Of a stretch of DNA of 64,000 bases, positions 24,325 to 32,995 are shown piece by piece. The translations under genes were made by a program, and so were the position numbers. The stretch lies in contig NZ_BBXG01000016.1 in the NCBI RefSeq assembly GCF_001570605.1, positions 1-64,000 of the forward strand, in the 5' to 3' direction. The DNA is from Herbidospora cretacea. GTDB taxonomy: Bacteria > Actinomycetota > Actinomycetes > Streptosporangiales > Streptosporangiaceae. The first letter of the stretch is position 1. Each line of letters opens with the position of its first letter. The notes beneath the pieces were generated by a model, which was given only the letters and a program-made list of their open reading frames with translations, did not search any database and was not told where the DNA came from.

Positions 24325-24341
24325 TTAGGAAACTTTCCTAA
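24325..24341. promoter_or_regulatory. 17-bp perfect palindrome
   Basis: TTAGGAAACTTTCCTAA has two perfect 8-bp arms around one base and lies about 90 bp upstream of the lyase start in an AT-richer stretch. It looks like a regulator site; the regulator is unknown. Confidence 0.55.
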
Positions 24342-24360
24342 GAATTAGTGGCACGAAGAA

Positions 24361-24393
24361 GGCCCCGGGAGGCGTCTCACGCCTGCCGGGGCC
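24361..24393 (-). terminator. Terminator of the FBP gene
   Basis: A 15-bp stem (24361-24375 with 24379-24393, one G-G mismatch, CTC loop), 42 bp beyond the FBP stop on its strand, followed there by TTCTTCGT. Confidence 0.75.
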
Positions 24394-24434
24394 GGGGTTG
24401 GAAGCGGGCCGTCCGCCTGGTCATCGCGGCCTCC

Positions 24435-24929
24435 CTAGGCGAGCACCTTCGCGACGAAGTCGTCGAGGTTGAGGGTCAGCCGGGCGATCTTGTCCTCCTG
24501 GCTCAGCGTCTCCGAACCGGACAGCCGGTCGGTCGGCTTCAGCCCCCGCACGTACAGGGAGCAGGCCAGGTCGGAGCACAGGTAGGCGCCGACCGTGTTG
24601 CCCTGCCGCCCGGCCGCGCCGACGCGGGGCGCCACGAAGAGCGCCACGCCGGTGCCGCCGTGGGAGGTGACGCAGACCGAGCAGACCGTGGTCTTGACGA
24701 CGCTGCGCTTGACGCCCTGCGGGAAGCGCATGACGATGCCCGTCAGCTTCCCGTGGTGCTCGGCGACCAGATAGCCCCGGTCGGGCGACTGCGGGTCGCG
24801 CCAGCCCAGGAAGTCGAGCGCCTCCCAGCCGGTCTCGCGCAGGTCGCGCGGGACGTTCAGCCGGGAGGCCTCGCCTTTGGAACAGTTCACGAACGAGGAG
24901 CGGATCTCTCGTTCCACTAGCGGAATCAC
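24435..24929 (-). CDS. FBP-domain treble-clef zinc-finger protein
   Basis: A 164-residue protein of the FBP / elongation-factor-G-binding type (PF16571). SSFVNCSKGEASRLNVP starts the domain and the zinc ligands are CSVC and CSDLAC. The family is related to FusB-type proteins that bind EF-G and free stalled ribosomes; that role here is inferred. The GTG at 24929 starts VIPLVEREIR and seems leaderless, with a well-spaced promoter directly upstream. Confidence 0.82.
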   Translation of the reverse strand: MIPLVEREIRSSFVNCSKGEASRLNVPRDLRETGWEALDFLGWRDPQSPDRGYLVAEHHGKLTGIVMRFPQGVKRSVVKTTVCSVCVTSHGGTGVALFVAPRVGAAGRQGNTVGAYLCSDLACSLYVRGLKPTDRLSGSETLSQEDKIARLTLNLDDFVAKVLA

Positions 24930-24935
24930 CCGGTG

Positions 24936-24964
24936 ACGGTAGCCGACCCGGAGAGTGGTTTCAC
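24936..24964 (-). promoter_or_regulatory. Leaderless promoter of the FBP gene
   Basis: On the minus strand GTGAAA (24959-24964), 17-bp spacer and TACCGT (24936-24941), with the GTG start 6 bases later. No Shine-Dalgarno is present, consistent with a leaderless transcript. Confidence 0.55.
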
Positions 24965-24970
24965 CCGGTT

Positions 24971-25378
24971 TTACCGGCGGATGACCTCGGTCCCCTCGGG
25001 CACGGTGATCGTGTAGCGGGCCGAGCAGCCGGGGCACGGCTCGGCGTCGATGAGGAGGGTCCGGCCGTCCCACGACTCGTGCCGGTTGGGCCGGTCGAGG
25101 GTCCAGGAGATCTCCCGGTCGATCAGCAGCCGGCCGGCCGCGCCCTCCTTCACCTCGACCGCGGCCCCCAGGCCACTGTGGTTCACCACCGACAGCGTCG
25201 GCTCGAAGAACGCGTATTCGTCGTGGGTCGTCTCGGTCGTCCGGCTGGCGACCAGGGCCACCGCGGGGGCCGGCTCGTCGAGCACGGCCGAGGCGAAACC
25301 GGCCGCGCCGAACACCAGGACCGCGGCGGTGAACAGGCCGCCCGTGACGCGCCAGCGCAGGCGCGCGGACGTCTTCAC
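24971..25378 (-). CDS. Single-pass membrane protein in two-component operon
   Basis: A 135-residue protein with one N-terminal membrane segment (VTGGLFTAAVLVFGAAGFASAV) and an extracytoplasmic beta-rich part holding CPGC near the end. The GTG start overlaps the response regulator stop. I do not recognise the family; its place suggests a role tied to the two-component system. Confidence 0.72.
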   Translation of the reverse strand: MKTSARLRWRVTGGLFTAAVLVFGAAGFASAVLDEPAPAVALVASRTTETTHDEYAFFEPTLSVVNHSGLGAAVEVKEGAAGRLLIDREISWTLDRPNRHESWDGRTLLIDAEPCPGCSARYTITVPEGTEVIRR

Positions 25379-26016
25379 GAGACCCTCAGGAAGCGCAGCA
25401 CGGCGAGCACCCGGCGGTGGTCCTTGTCGTCGCCGGTCAGGTCGAGCTTGGCGAAGATGTTGTTGATGTGCTTGCCCACGGCGCTCTCCGAGACCGTCAG
25501 GGCCTCGGCGATGCCGGTGTTGGAGCGGCCCTCGGCGATCAAGGCCAGCACCTCCTTCTCACGTCGGGTCAGGCGGTCGAGCGGGTCGCTGTGGCGGACC
25601 AGGAGCTGGGCGACGACCTCGGGGTCGAGGGCGGTGCCGCCCATGGCCACCCGGCGCAGCGCGTCGAGGAACTCCGGCACGTCCGCCACGCGGTCTTTGA
25701 GCAGGTAACCGACCCCGCTGGTGGCGGTGGAGAGCAGGGTGGTGGCGTAGCGCTCCTCGACGTACTGCGAGAGCACCACGATCGACATGCCGGGCCACTG
25801 CCGCCGCAGCACCAGCGCGGCGCGCAGGCCCTCGTCGGTGTGGGAGGGCGGCATCCGCACGTCGGTCACGACCAGGTCGGGCCGGTGTTCCTCGGCCGCG
25901 CGGAGCAGGCCCTCGGCGTCTTCGACGGCGGCCACGACCTCCATGTCGGCCGACCGGAGCACCCAGACCAGGCCCTCGCGGAGCAGCACGGAGTCTTCGG
26001 CGAGCACTACCCGCAC
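25375..26016 (-). CDS. NarL/LuxR-type response regulator
   Basis: A 213-residue response regulator: receiver domain VRVVLAEDSVLLREGLV with the phospho-acceptor Asp in LVVTDVRMPP and the Lys in YLLKDRV, then a LuxR helix-turn-helix (LTRREKEVLALIAEGRSNTGIAEAL, VSESAVGKHINNIFAKL). The GTG at 26016 overlaps the kinase 3' end by 10 bp, and its stop overlaps the next gene. Partner of the adjacent histidine kinase; target genes unknown. Confidence 0.92.
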   Translation of the reverse strand: MRVVLAEDSVLLREGLVWVLRSADMEVVAAVEDAEGLLRAAEEHRPDLVVTDVRMPPSHTDEGLRAALVLRRQWPGMSIVVLSQYVEERYATTLLSTATSGVGYLLKDRVADVPEFLDALRRVAMGGTALDPEVVAQLLVRHSDPLDRLTRREKEVLALIAEGRSNTGIAEALTVSESAVGKHINNIFAKLDLTGDDKDHRRVLAVLRFLRVS

Positions 26017-27248
26017 GGCAGGTCCGCCCGGATCGTCGTGGGGCCGCCCTCGGGGCTGAGGATGGTCAGCGTCCCGTCGACCGAGCCGGCGCGCTGGATC
26101 AGGCCGCGCAGCCCCGACCCCTCGGCCGGGTCGGCGCCGCCGGACCCGTCGTCGAGCACCTCGACGACCAGCCGGTCGCCGCTCTGGCGCACGGTCACGA
26201 ACGCCTCGTGGGCCTGGGCGTGCTTGGCGACGTTGGTCAGCGCCTCGGACACCACGAAGAACGCCACCGCCTCGATCGTCGGGGAGGGCCGGCGGACGAC
26301 GTCGACCGTCAGCCGCACCGGCACCGGCGACCGCGCCGCGACCCCGGACAGCGCCGCGTCGAGGCCCTGTTCGTCGAGGACCGCCGGGTGGAGCCCGCGC
26401 ACCAGGTCGCGCAGCTCCTTCAAAGCGAGTTTGGCCTCGTCGTGGGCCTGCGCGATGGCCAGCGCGGCCGGTTCGGGCAGGTCTTTCAGGGTGGTGCGGG
26501 CCATCCCGAGGTTCATCGCGAGCCACACCAGGCGGCGCTGGGCGCCGTCGTGGAGGTCGCGCTCCATCCGCCGCCGCTCGGCGTCGGCCGCGTCGATCAC
26601 GTCGGCGCGGCTCTCGCGCAGGCTCTCCACCCTCTCGGTCAGCACGTCACGGGCGCTCGGCCCCAGCAGCGACACGGCGGCCACCTCGTCGACCGAGGAG
26701 ATCAGCCGGGCCGCCCACGGGCCGGCCACCGCGAGCGCCACCGCCAGCAGCGCCCACAGCGCGCCCTCGCCGTCAGAGCCGCCCTCGGTCCACCTCGTCA
26801 GCGCCAGGAGCGCCGAGGCCAGCGTGCCCGACCAGGCCACCACCACGGCGAACAGGCCGATCACCGTGATCACCGGGGCGAGCAGGTGGTAGGCCAGCTG
26901 CCGCCAGGTGCCGGGGTCGCGGATCTCGGCGTACAGGAACTTGAAGGGGTTGCGGGAGCCGCGCCCGCGCCGGACCGCCGCGATCTCGACGGACAGGAAC
27001 GCCGCGAAGCGCCCCCGCTGCAGCGCGCTCAGCCGGGGCAGCAGCCAGAACAGCAGCGTCAGCGCGACGAGCGGCACCGCGATCGTCCAGATGAAGACGA
27101 TCGACAGGGCGGCGAGGGAGCCGATGACGGTCAGCGCCAGCAGCGCGATGGGCGCCCCGGTCACCACGTGTGCGGTGCGCAGCCAGGTGGGGGCGGCCCA
27201 GTGGGATCGCATGCGGTCCCAGGGGGTGAGCGTCTGGGTGAGGGCCAT
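26007..27248 (-). CDS. Two-component sensor histidine kinase
   Basis: A 413-residue kinase with several membrane segments in the N-terminal half (VTGAPIALLALTVIGSL, then TIAVPLVALTLLFWLLP and others, a sensor-type region), the HisKA_3 box ERRRMERDLHDGAQRRLV with its phospho-His, and the ATPase motifs SEALTNVAKHA, VLDDGSGG and GSGLRGLIQRAG. It lacks a large outside domain, as in kinases that sense membrane stress. Start at 27248 chosen by family length. Confidence 0.92.
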   Translation of the reverse strand: MALTQTLTPWDRMRSHWAAPTWLRTAHVVTGAPIALLALTVIGSLAALSIVFIWTIAVPLVALTLLFWLLPRLSALQRGRFAAFLSVEIAAVRRGRGSRNPFKFLYAEIRDPGTWRQLAYHLLAPVITVIGLFAVVVAWSGTLASALLALTRWTEGGSDGEGALWALLAVALAVAGPWAARLISSVDEVAAVSLLGPSARDVLTERVESLRESRADVIDAADAERRRMERDLHDGAQRRLVWLAMNLGMARTTLKDLPEPAALAIAQAHDEAKLALKELRDLVRGLHPAVLDEQGLDAALSGVAARSPVPVRLTVDVVRRPSPTIEAVAFFVVSEALTNVAKHAQAHEAFVTVRQSGDRLVVEVLDDGSGGADPAEGSGLRGLIQRAGSVDGTLTILSPEGGPTTIRADLPCG

Positions 27249-27357
27249 GGGCACCACGGTAGAGACCCGGCGCCGGTGGTCACCATCCACGAGGTACCCG
27301 CGAAAAAGGTGAGGCCAGCACCACCATCGGCGATGCCCGATGTGGCGGGTACCGAGG

Positions 27358-27903
27358 ATGAGTGAAAGAGTGGGGATTGTGGAGGATCATCGTCGTGCCG
27401 CCGAGCGCGTACGCCAGGACCAGCGGCAGCGCGCCGCTCACCCGGCCGAACGCCGCTACGCCGACGCGTATCACCTCGCCCATCTGGCGGAGTGGCACGG
27501 CGTGGCCGACCTCCGCGAGGCCGCGCGGGCCGTTCTGGAGAGAGAGCGCGAATTGACGGCGGAAGACGACGGTGAGCCCGGTCTGGCGGGCCGTACCTTC
27601 CAGGTGACCGCCCACCGGCGGGGGGCCGACGTGGTCGTCGTGGTCGAGGGCGAGATCGACGCCCTGGCCGAACCGGCGTTCCGCGACTACGTCCGGGAGC
27701 GTTCCGGGCGGCGGGTGGTCTTCGACCTCTCCGGGCTGACCTTCATCGACAGCGCCGGCCTCCAGGTCCTGATCGACGCCCACCGCCGGGGCCAGGCCGC
27801 CTACTGCGCGCTGGCCCCCCGGGTGGCCCGCCTGTTCGACCTGCTGGGCCTCCGCGCCCGCATGAACGTGTACGAGTCGGTCGACGAGGCCTTCCCCACC
27901 TAG
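27358..27903 (+). CDS. STAS-domain anti-anti-sigma factor
   Basis: About 181 residues: a charged helical N-terminus (about 1-75, with YADAYHLAHLAEWHGVADLREAARAVLERE) and a C-terminal STAS domain, VVVVVEGEIDALAEPAF and FDLSGLTFIDSAGLQVLIDAHRRG, where the Ser of DSAG is the usual phosphorylation site. It could be a partner for RsbW-like kinases and SpoIIE phosphatases such as those at 4618 and 1191. Start uncertain (27340, 27358 or GTG 27376). Confidence 0.8.
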   Translation: MSERVGIVEDHRRAAERVRQDQRQRAAHPAERRYADAYHLAHLAEWHGVADLREAARAVLERERELTAEDDGEPGLAGRTFQVTAHRRGADVVVVVEGEIDALAEPAFRDYVRERSGRRVVFDLSGLTFIDSAGLQVLIDAHRRGQAAYCALAPRVARLFDLLGLRARMNVYESVDEAFPT

Positions 27904-28316
27904 GCCCCGCCCACGACCTCTTCGAGCGCGGCCCGGTAGCGCAGGGCGTCCTTCTCCGGGAGCCCCTTGTAGACGTGGATCACGGCGTTGCCCACGCGAT
28001 AGGTGTGCACCGGCACGTCGGAGGGCACGTCGCCCCTGGCCGCCGCGGCCTCGTCGGGGAACACCTGGACCAGCCCGCCGGTGGTCAGGTCGTTCGGCCC
28101 GCCGCCCGGTCCGTTGATCGCGATCGCGTCGGCCTGAAACGACGCCCCGCTGACCCCCTCGGATTCCTGGTAGACCGTGCCGACATTCGCCTCCACGCCG
28201 TGCGCGGAGAGCTCCCTGACGACCTCCGCGGCGTCGAGGTCGGTGTGGGCGGGAGTGGGGGCGGAGCCGCAGGCGGTCAGGACGAGCGCGGCGAGACCGA
28301 GGCCGAGGATTCTCAC
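27900..28316 (-). CDS. Lipoprotein, unknown
   Basis: A 138-residue lipoprotein with MRILGLGLAALVLTAC as signal peptide and lipobox (Cys16). The mature part contains VVRELSAHGVEANVGTVYQE and VHTYRVGNAVIHVYKGLPEKDALRY in pieces; I do not recognise a family. GTG start. Its stop overlaps that of the convergent STAS gene by 4 bp. Confidence 0.75.
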   Translation of the reverse strand: MRILGLGLAALVLTACGSAPTPAHTDLDAAEVVRELSAHGVEANVGTVYQESEGVSGASFQADAIAINGPGGGPNDLTTGGLVQVFPDEAAAARGDVPSDVPVHTYRVGNAVIHVYKGLPEKDALRYRAALEEVVGGA

Positions 28317-28382
28317 GCCCCACGGATACCGGCCGGGCGTCCCCGCCGCAGCCGGATCCGGAGTTCTGGCGCGAAGAGAAAA

Positions 28383-28406
28383 GCCCCGCGACCGGGGTCG
28401 CGGGGC
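28383..28406 (-). terminator. Terminator of the cutinase gene
   Basis: An 11-bp perfect stem (28383-28393 with 28396-28406, 2-nt gap) just past the cutinase stop, followed on the minus strand by TTTTCTC. Confidence 0.8.
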
Positions 28407-28419
28407 CTTTCCGTCGGGG

Positions 28420-29298
28420 TCAGACCGGGCACGTGCTGCGGTACTCCTCGATCGACAGGCCGCTCGGGCCGGGGCAGATGAACTGCGAGTAGCGGGTGTC
28501 CTCGTCGACGAAGCGCTTCAGCCAGGCCACGAACTGCTTGGCGAAGGGGGTGTTGGTGGTCTGCGGGAAGAAGTGGCTGGCGCTGTTCAGCTCCAGGTAG
28601 GCCTTCTCCGTCTGGGTGATGCTGTTGTAGAACGGGCTGGCGTGCGTGGTCGGGGAGGCGACGCTGTCGCTCTCGCCGGCCACGATCAGGGTCGGGACGC
28701 GGACCGAGCCCCAGGTCTTGTCGGTGTTCCACGGAGCGATCGGCACGGCGGCCTTGAGCGAGGGCCGGTCCTCGGCGGCGTGGAGGGTGCCGCCGCCGCC
28801 CATCGAGTGGCCGGCCACCGCGAGGCGGTTGCGGTCGATGCGGCTGCGTACCGTGGTCGAGCTGCTGTTGACCAGGTAGTCGAGGGCGGCCAGGAGCTGG
28901 TTGCCCCGGCTGGCGGGCTGGTCGAGGGTCGAGTTGGTCTCGATGCCGATGACCACGAAGCCGTGGGAGGCGATGCGCGGGCCTAACCACTCCAGGCTGG
29001 ACCAGCGGGCGGTGTAGCCGGGGGAGATGGCGATCGCGCCGAAGGTGCCCTGGCTGGTGTCGGTCGGGTAGTAGATGGTGCCGCCGCCGAAGCCGGAGAC
29101 GAGGGAGGAGACGCTCGTCGTGGCGACGGAGAAGGGGCCGCGGGAGGCTTCCAGGATCGCGCTGGTGGGGTTCGGGCCGCGTTCGAACCCGGCGGCGTGG
29201 GCCGAGGGGGCGAGGGTGACGGCGGTCCCGGTCGCCATGGTGAAGGCGAGGGCGAGCGTGGCGAGGCGGGACAGGCGGGACGAGAAGTGGGGTCGCAA
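28420..29298 (-). CDS. Secreted cutinase of the TfCut2/LCC polyester hydrolase type
   Basis: Alpha/beta hydrolase closely matching the thermophilic actinomycete cutinases that hydrolyse cutin and polyesters such as PET. After a signal peptide ending APSAHA the mature protein begins [11 protein letters not shown]. Numbered from the TTG start, the catalytic residues are Ser165 in GHSMGG, Asp211 in ESDSVA and His242 in SASHFFP; Tyr95 in GYTA, Met166 and Trp190 in APWNTD match the oxyanion hole and aromatic clamp. The C-terminal disulfide pair (CPGP and STCPV) is present. The TTG at 29298 has GGGAGAA 5 bases upstream; ATG 29367 would add 23 mainly basic residues. No plasmid or mobile context; action on any polymer is inferred. 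Confidence 0.88.
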   Translation of the reverse strand: MRPHFSSRLSRLATLALAFTMATGTAVTLAPSAHAAGFERGPNPTSAILEASRGPFSVATTSVSSLVSGFGGGTIYYPTDTSQGTFGAIAISPGYTARWSSLEWLGPRIASHGFVVIGIETNSTLDQPASRGNQLLAALDYLVNSSSTTVRSRIDRNRLAVAGHSMGGGGTLHAAEDRPSLKAAVPIAPWNTDKTWGSVRVPTLIVAGESDSVASPTTHASPFYNSITQTEKAYLELNSASHFFPQTTNTPFAKQFVAWLKRFVDEDTRYSQFICPGPSGLSIEEYRSTCPV

Positions 29299-29464
29299 GG
29301 GGGTTCTCCCGGTTCTCGGACGAGCCGCTGTGTTGCGGGCGCGTTTCCGGCTCCGCACGACGGCCATGTCGGAAAAGCTGACTGCGTCATCGTCTGGACT
29401 GACCCGGGGGTGGCGCATCGGCGAAATCACCGGTCCGGCGACGCCGGATGCGCGCAAAGAAAAA

Positions 29465-29531
29465 GGAGCTATCCTGGTGAGTCGCGACCCCAATACTGCG
29501 CAAATCACATAGCTCCGTTGGAGAGGATAGC
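29465..29531 (+). promoter_or_regulatory. Candidate attenuator upstream of HelD
   Basis: GGAGCTAT (29465-29472) can pair with ATAGCTCC (29509-29516), while the overlapping GCTATCC (29468-29474) can instead pair with GGATAGC (29525-29531), which covers the edge of the helD ribosome site. The two pairings exclude each other, and the stop of a small leader frame lies in the middle arm. This is the layout of a translation-controlled switch; function is inferred. Confidence 0.45.
29477..29512 (+). CDS. Possible 11-residue leader peptide upstream of HelD
   Basis: A short frame GTG...TAG encoding [11 protein letters not shown], with AGGAG 8 bases before the GTG, a better ribosome site than many genes in this window. 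It ends 25 bp before the helD start and its stop lies inside an inverted repeat that can compete with a ribosome-site-masking pair. Too short to judge by coding statistics; an accidental frame is possible. Confidence 0.45.
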   Translation: MSRDPNTAQIT

Positions 29532-29537
29532 ACTCGC

Positions 29538-31652
29538 GTGGCCAATCGTCAAGTCCTCGAATTGGAGCAGAGCCGGATCACCCTGCTCTACGCCCGGCTC
29601 GACACCGTCCGGCGGCACACGGCCGAGGCGCTGAAGGCCGAGTACGCCAAGGGCGTCTCCGGCGGCACCCACCAGGCCCGCGTGGAACGTGAGGTGTCCG
29701 CCAAGGAGCACGCCAGGAGGCTGGCCCAGCTCAACGGGGTCGAGCGGGGCCTGTGCTTCGGCCGCATCGACGACGTCCTGGAGGAGACGCTCTACATCGG
29801 CCGGGTCGGGCTGCGCAACGAGGAGCACGAGACGATCCTGGTCGACTGGCGGGCCCCCGCCGCCCGGCCCTTCTACGCCGCCACCCCCACCTACCCCGGC
29901 ACGCTGGTCCGCCGCCGCCACCTGCGGACCAAGGGCCGCACGGTCGTCGGCGTCGACGACGAGGTGTTCGACCTCGACCGCGACAACCTCGACGGCGGGT
30001 TCGTCGGCGAGGCCGCGCTGCTGGCCGCCCTCGGCCGCCGGCGCACCGGCCGCATGGGCGACGTCGTGGCCACCATCCAGACCGAACAGGACCGGGTGAT
30101 CCGCTCCGGCCTCCACGGCGCCCTCGTCGTCCAGGGCGGCCCCGGCACCGGCAAGACCGTCGCGGCCCTCCACCGCGCCGCCTACCTCCTGTACGCCTAC
30201 CGCGAGACCCTGGAGCGCCGCGGCGTCCTGGTGGTCGGCCCCAACACCACCTTCCTGCGCTACATCAGCCAGGTCCTGCCCTCGCTCGGCGAGACCGACG
30301 TGGTCCTGGCCGGTGTCGGCGACCTGTTCCCCGGGGTCCGCGCCACGGCCGACGACGAGCCGTTCGAGGCCGTCATCAAGGGGGACCTCGGCATGGTCGA
30401 CGCGATCGCCAAGGCGGTGGCCGACCGGCAGCGGGTGCCCCAGGGCGACCTGGAGATCCACGTCGACGGCATGGACCTGGCCGTCCCGCACCACCTCTGC
30501 GTCGCGGCCCGGAACCGGGCCAGGAACTCCGGCCGCCCCCACAACGTGGCCCGCAAGCTGATGGCGCTCGACCTGCTGCGCGCCCTCGCCGTCGACGAGA
30601 CGGCCAAGCTCGACCGGCCCGCCGACGACGACGAGCTGGCGTACATCAGGAAGGTTCTCTGGCACGAACCGCCGGTCAGGGCCGCGATCGACGCCCTGTG
30701 GCCGGTGACCACCCCGCAGGAGCTCGTGCGGGAGATGCTCGGCAAGGGCCCCGGCGACCCGTGGACGACGGGTGACGTGCCGCTGCTCGACGAGGCCGCC
30801 GAGCTGCTCGGCGAGGAGCCCGCCGCCCGGCGTCCCGACGACGACAGACGGGAGCAGGAGCTGTTCGCCCGCGAGGTGCTCACCGTGACCGGCGTCGAGG
30901 AGGTCGAGGCGGCGCTGCTGGCCGACCTGAACGCCGCCCCCGGCGAGGAGGTCACCACCGCCCAGCGGGCCGAGCGCGACCGCAGGTGGGTCTACGGCCA
31001 CGTCATCGTCGACGAGGCCCAGGAGCTCTCCGCGATGGCCTGGCGGATGATCATGCGCCGCATCCCGACCCGCTCGATGACGATCGTCGGCGACGTCGGC
31101 CAGACCGGCTCCCCGGCGGGCGCGACGAGCTGGGGCGAGATGCTCGACCAGTACGTCACCTGGCGCGAGGAGCGCCTGACCGTCAACTACCGCACTCCCC
31201 AGGACGTCATGGACGCCGCCGCCGAGGTCCTGAGGGAGATCGACCCCGACCAGGAACCCCCGATTTCGGTACGGCCCGCCGAGGAGCCGCCCCGGGTGGT
31301 CCCGATCGGACCGGCCGGGCCGAACGACGTGCTCAGGGCGGAGATCGACGCCGCCGCGAAGGACCTCCTCGCCGACGGCGAGGGCCGCCTGGCGATCATC
31401 ACCCCGGCCGGGCGGTACGCCGAAGTCGCCTCCCTGGTCCCGGAAGCCGTTACGCTCGATCCGCTGGACTCGCCGGTGGCGCTGATGACCGTGACGACCT
31501 CAAAAGGGCTCGAATTCGACGGCGTCATCGTGCTGTGGCCCGAGGAACTGGCCGGCCGCGACCTCTATGTGGCGATGACCAGGGCGACCCGCCGTCTGGT
31601 CCTGATCCACGAGCGGGAGTTGCCGCCGCCGCTCGCCGGGCTCGCCAAATAA
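29538..31652 (+). CDS. helD: HelD-type RNA polymerase-associated helicase-like ATPase
   Basis: A 704-residue superfamily 1 ATPase. The N-terminal coiled coil (about 1-90) inserts into RNA polymerase in known HelD proteins; then Walker A GGPGTGKT (200-207), the Walker B region [16 protein letters not shown], the motif [22 protein letters not shown] and the final [14 protein letters not shown] and [13 protein letters not shown]. HelD removes stalled polymerase from DNA, and some actinomycete forms (HelR) give rifampicin resistance by displacing the drug. The GTG start follows GAGAGGATAGC. A leader frame and competing hairpins lie directly upstream. Confidence 0.87.
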   Translation: MANRQVLELEQSRITLLYARLDTVRRHTAEALKAEYAKGVSGGTHQARVEREVSAKEHARRLAQLNGVERGLCFGRIDDVLEETLYIGRVGLRNEEHETILVDWRAPAARPFYAATPTYPGTLVRRRHLRTKGRTVVGVDDEVFDLDRDNLDGGFVGEAALLAALGRRRTGRMGDVVATIQTEQDRVIRSGLHGALVVQGGPGTGKTVAALHRAAYLLYAYRETLERRGVLVVGPNTTFLRYISQVLPSLGETDVVLAGVGDLFPGVRATADDEPFEAVIKGDLGMVDAIAKAVADRQRVPQGDLEIHVDGMDLAVPHHLCVAARNRARNSGRPHNVARKLMALDLLRALAVDETAKLDRPADDDELAYIRKVLWHEPPVRAAIDALWPVTTPQELVREMLGKGPGDPWTTGDVPLLDEAAELLGEEPAARRPDDDRREQELFAREVLTVTGVEEVEAALLADLNAAPGEEVTTAQRAERDRRWVYGHVIVDEAQELSAMAWRMIMRRIPTRSMTIVGDVGQTGSPAGATSWGEMLDQYVTWREERLTVNYRTPQDVMDAAAEVLREIDPDQEPPISVRPAEEPPRVVPIGPAGPNDVLRAEIDAAAKDLLADGEGRLAIITPAGRYAEVASLVPEAVTLDPLDSPVALMTVTTSKGLEFDGVIVLWPEELAGRDLYVAMTRATRRLVLIHERELPPPLAGLAK

Positions 31653-31687
31653 GACTACTATCCTTGTAGGAAATACCGGGAGGCGAC

Positions 31688-32995
31688 ATGGGGCGGACGG
31701 AAGCCGACACGCCGGTCACCGCGGCGATCCACGCCGCCCGGTGGATCCGCGAGGCCGCCGTCGACGACGACCTCGGCCGCCACTGGCTCGCCAACCCCGA
31801 CCCCGGCGGCCGGTCGGCCAGCGCCGGCCACTCCGCCACGCTCTACTCGGGCGCCGCCGGGATCGTCCTGTTCCACCTGGAACTGGCCGCCGCGACCGGC
31901 GACCAGGCCTATCTGGCCGACGCCGCCGCCGGGGCCGACCACCTGGTCGCCGTGGCCCCGACGATCAACGACCCGACCTTCTACCACGGCCTCATGGGCC
32001 TGGTCTTCGCGCTGACCGAGTCCTACTGGGCCACCGGCGACGCCGCCCACCAGGTCGCCGCCGAACGCGTCGTCGAGCGGGTGATCGCGGCCCGCCGCCC
32101 GGCCGGCGGCGGCCACACCTGGACCGGCGACGTCTCCCAGCGCGGCGACGGCGGCATCGCCCTCGGCCTCCTCCACACCGCCGGCATGCTCGGCCGCCCC
32201 GACCTGGAGGAGATCGCCGTCGCGACCGGCCGCCACATCGCCGGCCAGGTCGTGCCCGGCCACCAGTTCGGCGGCGAGTCGGGCGACCTCCCCGTCGACG
32301 CGGTGACCCCCGGCTTCCTGTCCGGCACGGCCGGATCGGGCTTCCTCATGGCCCGTCTGTACGGCGTGACGGGTGACGGCATGTTCCTCGCGGCGGCCCG
32401 GCGGGCCGCCGACTTCGTCCGCATGGTCAGCTCGGTCAGCGACAAGTGCGCCCTGGTGCCCCACCACGTGCCGCACGCGCGGGCGCTCAACTACCTGGGC
32501 TTCTGCTCCGGCTCGGCCGGGGTGGCGCGGCTGTTCCACGAGCTCTACCGGGTCACCGGCGACCCCGGCGACCTCGACTGGGTCGAGCGGCTGGCCCGCG
32601 GCGTCATCAACAGCGGGGTCCCCGAGCGGCGCAGCGAGGGCTACTGGAACGTGGCATGCCAGTGCTGCGGCGCGGCCGGGCTCGTCGAGTTCTTCGTCGG
32701 GCTGTGGGCCGCGACGGGGACGCGCGAGTACCTCGACGTGGCGGGGGAGCTCGCCGCCGACCTGATCGAACGGGCGACCCGCGACGACGGGCGGGGGATG
32801 CGCTGGTACCAGGCGTACCGGCGGCTGCGGCCCCACGAGATCACGGCCGACACGGGATACATGGTGGGGGCGGCGGGGATCGGGGCGGCGCTGCTGCACC
32901 TGGCGGCGGCGCGCGAGGGGCGGGAGGCCCGGCGGGTGATCCTCCTGCCGGACAACCCCTTCCCGGCGATCCCGGTCCCGGCCGACTCCCTCTAG
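31688..32995 (+). CDS. Orphan LanC-like protein with Cys-Cys-Gly zinc motif
   Basis: A 435-residue protein with the repeated GxxG/alpha-toroid pattern of lanthionine synthetase C (TLYSGAAGIVLF, FYHGLMGLVFAL, GDGGIALGLL, PGFLSGTAGSGF, GYMVGAAGIGAAL). Zinc ligands are Cys273 in GFCSGSAG and Cys326-Cys327 in CQCCGAAG, so the usual Cys-His-Gly is Cys-Cys-Gly, as in ProcM-like LanM enzymes. There is no LanB, precursor peptide, protease or transporter next to it. GGGAGGCGAC precedes the ATG, and a TATCCT hexamer upstream may be its promoter. It overlaps the convergent GH16 by 4 bp. Substrate unknown. Confidence 0.82.
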   Translation: MGRTEADTPVTAAIHAARWIREAAVDDDLGRHWLANPDPGGRSASAGHSATLYSGAAGIVLFHLELAAATGDQAYLADAAAGADHLVAVAPTINDPTFYHGLMGLVFALTESYWATGDAAHQVAAERVVERVIAARRPAGGGHTWTGDVSQRGDGGIALGLLHTAGMLGRPDLEEIAVATGRHIAGQVVPGHQFGGESGDLPVDAVTPGFLSGTAGSGFLMARLYGVTGDGMFLAAARRAADFVRMVSSVSDKCALVPHHVPHARALNYLGFCSGSAGVARLFHELYRVTGDPGDLDWVERLARGVINSGVPERRSEGYWNVACQCCGAAGLVEFFVGLWAATGTREYLDVAGELAADLIERATRDDGRGMRWYQAYRRLRPHEITADTGYMVGAAGIGAALLHLAAAREGREARRVILLPDNPFPAIPVPADSL

